Of a DNA stretch of 5,161 nucleotides, positions 1 through 5,161 are shown piece after piece. Numbering within the stretch: the first letter of the stretch is position 1; each line of letters opens with the position of its first letter. This stretch comes from VAZQ01 sp036555745 (GTDB lineage: Bacteria; Pseudomonadota; Alphaproteobacteria; Rhizobiales; Xanthobacteraceae). The stretch is from contig DATBKV010000167.1 in the NCBI GenBank assembly GCA_036555745.1, forward strand, positions 1 to 5,161, written 5' to 3'. The position numbers were made by a program, and so were the translations under genes. Under the pieces are notes generated by a model. It was not told the DNA's origin. It did not search any database and worked only from the letters and a program-made list of their open reading frames with translations.

Positions 1-920
1 GCCCAGGCCACGAGGTTGTCCACCACCAGCTGGTCCATCCGCTCCCGCGTCGCCACCGAAGCCGAGCCGAGATGGGGAAACAGCACGACGTGATCCATCG
101 CGATCAGCTCCGGCGGCACCTCGGGCTCGCGCTGATAGACGTCGAGGCCGGCAGACAAGATAGTCTTGTCCTGCAGCGCCTTGATCAGCGCTGCCTCGTC
201 CACCACCGAGCCGCGCGCCATGTTGATGAGGATGCCGTCGGCACCGAGCGCCTTGAGAACTTCGGCATTGATCAGGTTGCGCGTCTGCGCGCCGCCGGGC
301 GTGATCACCATCAACACGTCGACCTCGCGCGCCATGTCGATTAGGCTGGGATAGTAACGGTACGAAACCCCGACGGCCGGCCGCCGCGAGTGATAGACCA
401 CCGGCACCTGCATGGCCGCGAGCCGGCGCGCGATCGCCTGCCCGATGCGGCCCATGCCGACCATGCCGACAGTGCGGTTGCGCAAGGTCGCCTTGCTCAG
501 CGGATAGCCCTTCTGCAGCCACTTGCCCGCGCGGAGGTAGCGCTCGGCCTGCGGGAATTCGCGCGCCGTGCACAAGAGCAGCCCAAGCGCGGTGTCGGCG
601 ACCTCCTCGGTCAGCACGTCCGGGGTATTGGTGACGATGATCCCGTGCGCACTGGCCCAACTGGTATCGACGTGGTCGTAGCCGACGCCGAAGGAAGCCA
701 CGATCTCGAGCCGGGGAAGCCGGCCCATCAGCGCGCGGTCGATGCGCTCCTCGGTGGCGGAGCAGGCGATGGCGCGCAGGCCCGGCGCCGTCTCGGCGAA
801 GAATTTCTCCCGATCTTGCAGGTCGGAAAATCTGATCAGCTTGAACGCTTGCTCGAGCCCGCGCACGATCACCGGCTTGGGCGGCCCGATCAGCAGGACC
901 TCGGTCGTCTCGGCGGCCAT
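1..920 (-). CDS. D-2-hydroxyacid dehydrogenase, hydroxy(phenyl)pyruvate/glyoxylate reductase type (C-terminus cut by window edge)
   Basis: This gene encodes a cytosolic NAD(P)H-dependent enzyme that interconverts 2-oxo acids and D-2-hydroxy acids (for example hydroxypyruvate, glyoxylate or aryl-pyruvates). I translated it by hand: 306 complete codons from the ATG at 920 with no stop before the left edge. The family is about 310-330 residues, so only some 10-20 residues are missing. The substrate-domain motif GVGYDHVD lies at about 78-85 and TEEVADTALGL at about 104-113. The Rossmann glycine motif GMGRIG is at 155-160. The catalytic triad is R236 (in MARGSVVDE), E265 (in QREPE) and H283 (in PHLGSAS). 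After the second Rossmann strand comes HSRRP, with R179 and R180; basic residues there usually indicate NADPH preference in this family (inference). The start is supported by AGGAG six bases upstream. It lies 48 bp after the E2 gene and is probably cotranscribed with it. The exact substrate is unknown. Confidence 0.93.
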   Translation of the reverse strand, partial: MAAETTEVLLIGPPKPVIVRGLEQAFKLIRFSDLQDREKFFAETAPGLRAIACSATEERIDRALMGRLPRLEIVASFGVGYDHVDTSWASAHGIIVTNTPDVLTEEVADTALGLLLCTAREFPQAERYLRAGKWLQKGYPLSKATLRNRTVGMVGMGRIGQAIARRLAAMQVPVVYHSRRPAVGVSYRYYPSLIDMAREVDVLMVITPGGAQTRNLINAEVLKALGADGILINMARGSVVDEAALIKALQDKTILSAGLDVYQREPEVPPELIAMDHVVLFPHLGSASVATRERMDQLVVDNLVAW

Positions 921-926
921 CCTTTG

Positions 927-931
927 CTCCT
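927..931 (-). promoter_or_regulatory. Shine-Dalgarno site of the hydroxyacid dehydrogenase gene
   Basis: On the minus strand AGGAG stands six bases before the ATG at 920. It fixes the start of the partial dehydrogenase gene. The 48-bp gap after the E2 stop contains this site and no obvious terminator, which favours cotranscription with E2. Confidence 0.75.
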
Positions 932-968
932 GGCTCGTGTCGCGGATGCGGTGGACAGGGATACGACC

Positions 969-2282
969 TCAGACCAGCATGGTGACCGGCTGCTCCACGA
1001 AGCGTCGGAACGCCGCGAGCAGCTCGGCGCCGAGCGCGCCGTCAACCACGCGGTGATCGCACGAGAGCGTCACCGACATCACGCTGGCGAAGGCGACGCC
1101 GCCGTCCGCAGTCTCGACCGCCTGCCGCCGCGTCGCGCCGACCGCGAGGATGGTGGCCTGCGGCGGGTTGATGATGGCTGCAAATTCGCGCACGCCGTAC
1201 ATACCGAGATTGGAGATGGCGGAGGAGCCGCCCTGGTATTCGTCCGGCTTGAGCTTGCGCTCGCGCGCGCGTGACGCGAGGCTCTTCATCTCGCGCGAGA
1301 GCGCCGAGAGCGCCTTGGTCTCGGCCTGCCGGATCACCGGGGTGATCAGCCCACCCTCGATCGCCACCGCAACGCCGATGTCGGAATGCTTGAAGCGCAG
1401 GATGCGGTCCTGCGCCCACGCCGCGTTGGCGGCAGGCACGCGCTGCAGCGCCGCCGCCCACGCCTTGATGAGCAGATCGTTGACCGAAAGCTTCAGCGCG
1501 GGCTCTCCCGCCGCATTCTTGGGGGCCGCCGCGTTGACCTCCTCGCGCAACGCGAGGAGCCGGCCGATCTCGACGTCGGCTGTGAGGTAGAAATGCGGGA
1601 TGGTCTGCGCCGCCTGCGTGAGGCGGGCGGCAATGGTCTTGCGCATGCCGTCGAGCGGCATCTCCTCATAGGGCACGCCGCGGTAGTGCGCCTTGATCTC
1701 GTCGGCGCCGGGCGCCGGCGCAAGCGCGGCGCGCGCACCGCTCGCGAGCGCGGCCTCGACATCGCGCGCGAGGATGCGGCCGTGCGGCCCCGACGGCGCA
1801 ATCGCACCAAGGTCGATGCCGTTCTCGGCAGCAAGCCGCCGCGCCAGCGGGGAGACGCGCACGCCGCCGGGCAGACGCGCCGGGCCGTAGTTGCGCCCGG
1901 GCGTGCGCACCTCAAAGAAAGGATCCAGCTTGACCGGCGCGGCTGGCGCAGCCGGCGTGGCACCCGCGCTCAGTTCCGGCCCAGAAGCCGCGCGCGCGGG
2001 CGATGCCAAGCCCTGCGCGGGCGCGACGCCGGCTGCGGAATGGCCACCCCCGCCGTCGCCGATCACCGCGACGATCGCGCCGACCGGCGCCACCGCGCCT
2101 TCCGGCACGCGGATTTCCGACAGCACGCCGGCGGTGGTCGAGGGGACCTCCATCGATACCTTGTCGGTCTCGATCTCGAACAGGTTGTCGCCGGGCTTGA
2201 CCACGTCGCCCGCGGCCTTGAACCATTTCGTGATCTTGCCTTCCGCCACGGTCTCACCGAGCTGCGGCATCAGCACGTCCAT
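969..2282 (-). CDS. Dihydrolipoyl acyltransferase (E2) of a 2-oxo acid dehydrogenase complex
   Basis: This is the core of a lipoate-dependent complex: it takes the acyl group made by E1 onto a swinging lipoyl arm and transfers it to CoA. It has 437 residues from the ATG at 2282. A single N-terminal lipoyl domain occupies about residues 1-76, with the lipoyl lysine K41 in ETDKVSMEV. An Ala/Pro/Gly-rich linker follows at about 77-140. The peripheral-subunit-binding domain is at about 142-178 (VSPLARRLA ... SGPHGRI). The catalytic acyltransferase domain is at about 205-437, with the DHRVVDG motif containing H410 and D414. The core (DGMRKTIAARL, TIPHFYLT, INPPQATILAVG) reads like alphaproteobacterial pyruvate-type E2 rather than 2-oxoglutarate or branched-chain E2, so acetyl transfer is most likely. 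An in-frame ATG at 2357 would add 25 residues before the lipoyl domain and falls in an intergenic repeat, so I reject it. E1-beta lies upstream, separated by gabD. Confidence 0.95.
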   Translation of the reverse strand: MDVLMPQLGETVAEGKITKWFKAAGDVVKPGDNLFEIETDKVSMEVPSTTAGVLSEIRVPEGAVAPVGAIVAVIGDGGGGHSAAGVAPAQGLASPARAASGPELSAGATPAAPAAPVKLDPFFEVRTPGRNYGPARLPGGVRVSPLARRLAAENGIDLGAIAPSGPHGRILARDVEAALASGARAALAPAPGADEIKAHYRGVPYEEMPLDGMRKTIAARLTQAAQTIPHFYLTADVEIGRLLALREEVNAAAPKNAAGEPALKLSVNDLLIKAWAAALQRVPAANAAWAQDRILRFKHSDIGVAVAIEGGLITPVIRQAETKALSALSREMKSLASRARERKLKPDEYQGGSSAISNLGMYGVREFAAIINPPQATILAVGATRRQAVETADGGVAFASVMSVTLSCDHRVVDGALGAELLAAFRRFVEQPVTMLV

Positions 2283-2287
2283 CGACG

Positions 2288-2291
2288 CCTC
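2288..2291 (-). promoter_or_regulatory. Shine-Dalgarno site that decides the E2 start
   Basis: On the minus strand GAGG stands five bases before the ATG at 2282. The encoded protein then begins MDVLMPQLGE, the normal start of a lipoyl domain. This supports 2282 over the in-frame ATG at 2357. Confidence 0.65.
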
Positions 2292-2345
2292 GCTCCGCGG
2301 TCGTATTCCGGATGCGGTGCAGCGTGCGGCGCAACGCAGCGGCCA

Positions 2346-2448
2346 TAGGGTGGGCACAGGCGCGCCACCCGGTCTTCACACGCGGGCAAAATCGCTCGCG
2401 CGCCGTGCCGACGCGGCCACACCACGGTCAACGATTGTGCCCACCCTA
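2346..2448. repeat. Intergenic inverted repeat between gabD and E2 (13-bp perfect arms)
   Basis: The left arm TAGGGTGGGCACA at 2346-2358 is perfectly complementary to the right arm TGTGCCCACCCTA at 2436-2448, with 77 bp between them. The right arm starts only six bases past the gabD stop codon. The interior is GC-rich and contains the self-complementary octamer GGCGCGCC at 2359-2366. The arm sequence resembles the 'TAGGGTGGGCA' dispersed intergenic repeats I recall from Bradyrhizobium and Rhodopseudomonas genomes; that is memory, not a search. There is no T-run, so it is not a classic intrinsic terminator. It fills most of the 172-bp spacer; beyond it I see only the E2 ribosome binding site. 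Confidence 0.7.
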
Positions 2449-2454
2449 CCGACG

Positions 2455-3915
2455 TCACCACGTCACCGAGATGTATTGCGTCTCCAGAAATTCCATGAGG
2501 CCTTCATGCGCGCCTTCGCGGCCGATGCCGGACTGCTTCATGCCGCCGAACGGCGCGGCCGGATCGGAGACAAGGCCGCGGTTGAGCCCGATCATGCCGA
2601 AATCAAGCTGCTCGGAGACGCGCATGCCGCGGCTCATGTCCTTGGTGTAGAGGTAGGCGACGAGCCCGTACTCGGTGTCGTTGGCGCGCCTGATCGCCTC
2701 GTCCTCCGAGGTGAAGGTCTGGATCGCGGCGACCGGGCCGAAGATCTCCTCGTTGAGCATCTTGGCGCCGTCGGGCACCGCGTCGAGCACGGTGGGCGGA
2801 TAGAAGTGCCCCGCGCCGGCAGGCGCCTTGCCGCCGGTGAGGACCTTGGCGCCCTTGCCGACGGCGTCGTCGACCAGCTCGATCACCTTGGTCCTGGCAT
2901 CGGCGTTGACCAGCGGCCCCACCATGACGCCGTCGTCGAGCCCGTTGCCGACCTTGAGCGCCGCCATCTTGGCGGCGAGCTTCTTGGCGAACTGGTCGTG
3001 CACCTTCTCGTGCACGTAGAAGCGATTGGCCGAGGTGCAGGCCTCGCCCATGTTGCGCATCTTGGCGATCATGGCGCCGTCAATGGCGGCGTCGATGTCG
3101 GCATCCTCGAACACGATGAAGGGGGCATTGCCGCCAAGCTCCATCGCCGGCTTGACCACGCTGTCGGCGGCCTCGTGCAGCAGCTTGCGGCCGACCTCGG
3201 TCGAGCCGGTGAACGAGACCACGCGCACGCGCGGATCGTGCAGCATGGCGCTCACCACCTTGCCGGAGGAGCGCGAGGGAATGACGTTGACCACGCCCGC
3301 CGGCACGCCCGCCTCCGCCAAGATCGGCATCAGCGCCAGCATGGTGAGCGGCGTATCGGAGGCGGGCTTGAGCACGACCGGGCAGCCGGCCGCGAGCGCA
3401 GGGCCGATCTTGCGCGTCGCCATGGCGGCGGGGAAATTCCAGGGCGTCACCAGCACCGCCACCCCGGCCGGCTTGTGCTGCACCACGATGCGGGCACCCG
3501 AGGCCGGCGCGCGCGAGAGCGCGCCGATCGCGCGCACCGCCTCCTCGGCGTACCAGCGGAAAAACTCGGCGGCATAGGCGACCTCCCCGCGTGAATCGGA
3601 GAGCGCCTTGCCGTTCTCGATGGTGATCAGCTTCGCCAGCCGCTCGGCATCGCGCATGATCAGCTCGTACGACTTGCGCAGGATCTCGGCGCGCTCGCGC
3701 GGCTTCTTGGCGGCCCACGGGGCGAACGCCTCGCCCGCGGCGTCGACCGCGGCCTTGGCGTCCTCCACCGTCGCGCTGGCGACCGAGGCGATCTTGTTCT
3801 CGGTCGCGGGATCGAGCACGTCGAAGCGCCCCCCGTCGGAGGACTTGCGCCATTTGCCGCCGATCCACAGGTCGGTCGGCACATCGGCGAGGAGATTGTC
3901 GTATCTGGAAGTCAT
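2455..3915 (-). CDS. gabD: NAD(P)-dependent succinate-semialdehyde dehydrogenase (aldehyde dehydrogenase superfamily)
   Basis: This cytosolic enzyme is expected to oxidise succinate semialdehyde to succinate, the last step of GABA and 4-hydroxybutyrate breakdown. It has 486 residues from the ATG at 3915, normal for the family. Visible aldehyde dehydrogenase motifs are PWNFP with N160, the cofactor-binding KPASDTP with K183, FTGSTEVGR at about 235-243, the general base E259 in MELGGNAP, the catalytic C293 in GEACTSANR, EEIFGPV at 389-395 and PFGGMKQSG at 455-463. R168, R287 and S450 align with the residues I recall contacting succinate semialdehyde in human SSADH (R213, R334, S498), which supports the substrate call. 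The second cysteine of the GabD C-x-C redox switch is serine here (S295). The gene sits between E1-beta and E2 genes, so a role on an aldehyde linked to that complex (such as acetaldehyde from acetoin) is an alternative. An upstream in-frame ATG at 4014 would add 33 unrelated residues and lies beyond a palindrome, so it is rejected. Confidence 0.92.
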   Translation of the reverse strand: MTSRYDNLLADVPTDLWIGGKWRKSSDGGRFDVLDPATENKIASVASATVEDAKAAVDAAGEAFAPWAAKKPRERAEILRKSYELIMRDAERLAKLITIENGKALSDSRGEVAYAAEFFRWYAEEAVRAIGALSRAPASGARIVVQHKPAGVAVLVTPWNFPAAMATRKIGPALAAGCPVVLKPASDTPLTMLALMPILAEAGVPAGVVNVIPSRSSGKVVSAMLHDPRVRVVSFTGSTEVGRKLLHEAADSVVKPAMELGGNAPFIVFEDADIDAAIDGAMIAKMRNMGEACTSANRFYVHEKVHDQFAKKLAAKMAALKVGNGLDDGVMVGPLVNADARTKVIELVDDAVGKGAKVLTGGKAPAGAGHFYPPTVLDAVPDGAKMLNEEIFGPVAAIQTFTSEDEAIRRANDTEYGLVAYLYTKDMSRGMRVSEQLDFGMIGLNRGLVSDPAAPFGGMKQSGIGREGAHEGLMEFLETQYISVTW

Positions 3916-3922
3916 GGATCTA

Positions 3923-3927
3923 TCCTC
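3923..3927 (-). promoter_or_regulatory. Shine-Dalgarno site that decides the gabD start
   Basis: On the minus strand GAGGA stands seven bases before the ATG at 3915. It supports that start over the upstream in-frame ATG at 4014, whose extra residues look like translated spacer. Confidence 0.75.
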
Positions 3928-3986
3928 GCTGTCGCGTGTCCCGGGCGCGTAAAGCGAGCGCGCTTGCGCGAGCGGAACGACCACAC

Positions 3987-4010
3987 CGATCTCGGGCTTG
4001 CCCGAGATCG
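3987..4010. repeat. Perfect 10-bp-arm palindrome in the gabD leader
   Basis: CGATCTCGGG at 3987-3996 is exactly complementary to CCCGAGATCG at 4001-4010, with a four-base loop CTTG. Its edge is 71 bases upstream of the gabD ATG. As RNA it would form a strong hairpin. No T-run follows on the minus strand. It may be a REP-like intergenic element, a leader hairpin, or half of a composite element with the neighbouring palindrome at 4024-4049. A weaker GC hairpin (arms 3959-3963 and 3966-3970) lies nearer the gene. Confidence 0.75.
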
Positions 4011-4023
4011 ACACTTATAAGCG

Positions 4024-4049
4024 CGCAGCTCGGGTAAACCCGACCTGCG
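4024..4049. repeat. Near-perfect 26-bp palindrome upstream of gabD
   Basis: The arms are CGCAG-C-TCGGGT (4024-4035) and ACCCGA-C-CTGCG (4038-4049), with a two-base AA centre and one C/C mismatch. A dyad with such a tight centre could be a regulator-binding site or another unit of a palindromic intergenic repeat. It lies 13 bp from the neighbouring palindrome at 3987-4010. I cannot tell the two options apart from one copy. Confidence 0.6.
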
Positions 4050-4111
4050 TGGACCCAGCGCAAAACTCGCGAAACGCAACATCCGTCGCAAGCCTGCCGT
4101 GAGGCTCCTGA

Positions 4112-4141
4112 GTCCCGGCTCTCGCTTCGCTCGGCCGGGAC
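4112..4141. repeat. REP-like hairpin downstream of the E1-beta gene
   Basis: GTCCCGGC at 4112-4119 pairs exactly with GCCGGGAC at 4134-4141 around a 14-base loop. On the minus strand the loop contains GAGCGAAGCGAG, a motif I associate with dispersed palindromes in rhizobial genomes (recollection, not a search). The hairpin begins 31 bases after the E1-beta stop. No T-run follows, so termination would be weak or rho-linked; mRNA 3'-end protection is equally possible. Confidence 0.65.
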
Positions 4142-4172
4142 ACAGTTGCATAAGCGCATCGCAACACATGCA

Positions 4173-5153
4173 TCACCCCTGCAGCGAGCGGTGCACGCGC
4201 TCGACGATGCGCTCGACCGTCGGCAGCGCGATGTCCTCGAGGATGTCGGCGGCGGGCAGCGGAATGTGCGGGGTGGTGATCCGCACTGGCGGCCCGTCGA
4301 GCTCGTAGAACGCCTCGTCAGCGACGATTGACACGATCTCGGCGCCCCAGCCGCACAGCCGCGGGTTCTCCTCGACCGTGAACAGGCGATGCGTACGAGC
4401 AACCGAGCCGAGGATGGTCTGGGTGTCGAGCGGCACCAGCGAGCGCACGTCGACAACCTCGCAGTCGATGCCGTGCTCTGCCTTGAGCTTGTCCGCCGCC
4501 TCGAGCGCGCGCGGCACCATCAACGCCAGCGCCAGAATGGTGGCGTCCTTGCCCGGCCGGACAATGCTCGCGGTGCCGAGGCGGTCGACGATTTCGCCGT
4601 CCGGCACCTCGCCCTTGGTGGGATAGAGCGACTTGTGCTCGAAGAAGATCACGGGGTCGGGGTCCCGCACCGCCGCCGCCATCAGCCCGATCACGTCGCG
4701 CGGGGTCGACGGCGCCACCACCTTGAGCCCGGGAATCATCATCGCCCAGTTCTCGACGCTCTGGCTGTGCTGCGCCCCGAAGCGCGAGCCCGCGCCGTTG
4801 CCGGTACGCACCACCAGCGGGCACTTGAGTTGGCCGTTCGACATGTAGCGGCTCTTGGGGAACTCGTTGGCGATATAGTCGAAGCAGACCGCGAAGAAAT
4901 CCGAGAACATGATCTCCGCGATCGGCTTGAGGCCGGTCATCGCCGCGCCCATGGCGGCGCCCAGGATCGCCTGCTCCGAGATCGGGCAGTCGCGCACGCG
5001 CTTCGCCCCAAACTGCTCGTACAGTCCCACCGTCGCCTTGAACACGCCCCCGGCCTTGGCCACGTCCTCGCCGAAGAAGATCACGTCGGGATCGCGCGTC
5101 ATCTCCTGGGCGATGCCGCGGGCGACCGCGTCGCGATAGGTCAGTTCCGCCAT
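4173..5153 (-). CDS. E1 component beta subunit of a 2-oxo acid dehydrogenase complex (pyruvate/acetoin type)
   Basis: This is the beta half of a thiamine-diphosphate-dependent alpha2beta2 E1, which decarboxylates a 2-oxo acid (or cleaves acetoin) and passes the acyl group to E2. It has 326 residues, the usual length for the short, acetoin-dehydrogenase-like beta subunits. Residues 1-175 form the pyrimidine-binding domain, with GEDVA at 28-32 and the cofactor-activating E60 in CPISEQ. H129 in GAQHSQS is the conserved active-site histidine. The C-terminal transketolase-like domain covers about 190-326 (VVDVRSLVPLD, then TVEENPRLCGWGAEI). There is no N-terminal lipoyl domain, unlike the usual housekeeping PdhB of alphaproteobacteria. 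Only eight bases lie upstream in the window, so the ribosome binding site is not seen; the start matches the family's MAELTYRDAV-like opening. The alpha subunit gene should lie immediately beyond the right edge. Pyruvate versus acetoin or another 2-oxo acid cannot be settled. Confidence 0.94.
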   Translation of the reverse strand: MAELTYRDAVARGIAQEMTRDPDVIFFGEDVAKAGGVFKATVGLYEQFGAKRVRDCPISEQAILGAAMGAAMTGLKPIAEIMFSDFFAVCFDYIANEFPKSRYMSNGQLKCPLVVRTGNGAGSRFGAQHSQSVENWAMMIPGLKVVAPSTPRDVIGLMAAAVRDPDPVIFFEHKSLYPTKGEVPDGEIVDRLGTASIVRPGKDATILALALMVPRALEAADKLKAEHGIDCEVVDVRSLVPLDTQTILGSVARTHRLFTVEENPRLCGWGAEIVSIVADEAFYELDGPPVRITTPHIPLPAADILEDIALPTVERIVERVHRSLQG

Positions 5154-5161
5154 GCGAAGCC

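Noticed and set aside
390..1274. Plus-strand open frame of 294 codons
   Set aside because: It runs antisense to the hydroxyacid dehydrogenase and the 3' end of E2, and shows only low-complexity charged sequence without motifs. The same applies to the frame at 1386-2348.
1200..1330. E2 motif GGSSAISNLGMYG differing from the GGxFTISNLG form known in other E2 proteins
   Set aside because: Alphaproteobacterial pyruvate-type E2 proteins commonly have an S/T-A-V/I-S-N variant here, so it is not a defect.
2283..2357. N-terminal extension of E2 from the ATG at 2357
   Set aside because: The ATG lies inside the inverted-repeat arm, and lipoyl domains begin at the MDVLMPQLGE segment, which has its own ribosome binding site.
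1891..3594. A 567-codon open frame on the plus strand spanning E2, the spacer and gabD
   Set aside because: It is antisense to two well-supported enzymes, rich in Arg/Ala/Gly/His, has no recognisable domain and crosses an intergenic repeat. Such frames are a by-product of high GC codon bias.
3916..4014. N-terminal extension of gabD from the ATG at 4014
   Set aside because: The added 33 residues are translated spacer next to a palindrome; the ATG at 3915 has a good ribosome binding site and matches the family N-terminus.
4014..4019. TATAAG on the minus strand as a -10 box for gabD
   Set aside because: No convincing -35 hexamer lies 16-19 bases upstream, so a sigma-70 promoter cannot be supported from sequence alone.
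3912..4169. Small minus-strand open frames in the E1-beta/gabD spacer
   Set aside because: They consist of translated palindromic spacer sequence rich in Arg and Ser, with no ribosome binding site or conserved motif.

Overview
The window looks like an ordinary chromosomal metabolic region of a high-GC alphaproteobacterium. The protein style (E2 catalytic core, an HPPR-type hydroxyacid dehydrogenase) and the palindrome-rich intergenic spacers resemble Hyphomicrobiales such as Bradyrhizobium, Rhodopseudomonas or Xanthobacteraceae. That placement is an inference from style; no marker gene is present. GC is clearly high, but I did not count it exactly.

All four genes lie on the minus strand, so transcription runs from high to low coordinates. 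The order is: E1-beta subunit of a 2-oxo acid (pyruvate/acetoin-type) dehydrogenase complex (5153-4173); a 257-bp spacer full of palindromes; an NAD(P)-dependent succinate-semialdehyde dehydrogenase of the GabD family (3915-2455); a 172-bp spacer with a long inverted repeat; the E2 dihydrolipoyl acyltransferase of the same complex type (2282-969); a 48-bp gap; and a D-2-hydroxyacid dehydrogenase of the hydroxy(phenyl)pyruvate/glyoxylate reductase type (920 to beyond the left edge, so its last residues are missing). E1-alpha would be expected just beyond the right edge. No E3 (dihydrolipoamide dehydrogenase) is visible.

Together the genes describe oxidative decarboxylation of a 2-oxo acid (or cleavage of acetoin) by a lipoate-dependent complex. 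An aldehyde dehydrogenase sits between the E1-beta and E2 genes, and a reductase/dehydrogenase interconverting 2-oxo and 2-hydroxy acids follows. The short E1-beta without a lipoyl domain suggests an accessory complex rather than the housekeeping pyruvate dehydrogenase of alphaproteobacteria. The true substrate cannot be read from the sequence.

I see no phage, transposase, CRISPR, toxin-antitoxin, tRNA or rRNA signal, and nothing that amounts to a new system. The points worth a second look are the gene order, the SSADH-type pocket residues in a position where an acetaldehyde dehydrogenase might be expected, and the palindromic spacer elements.
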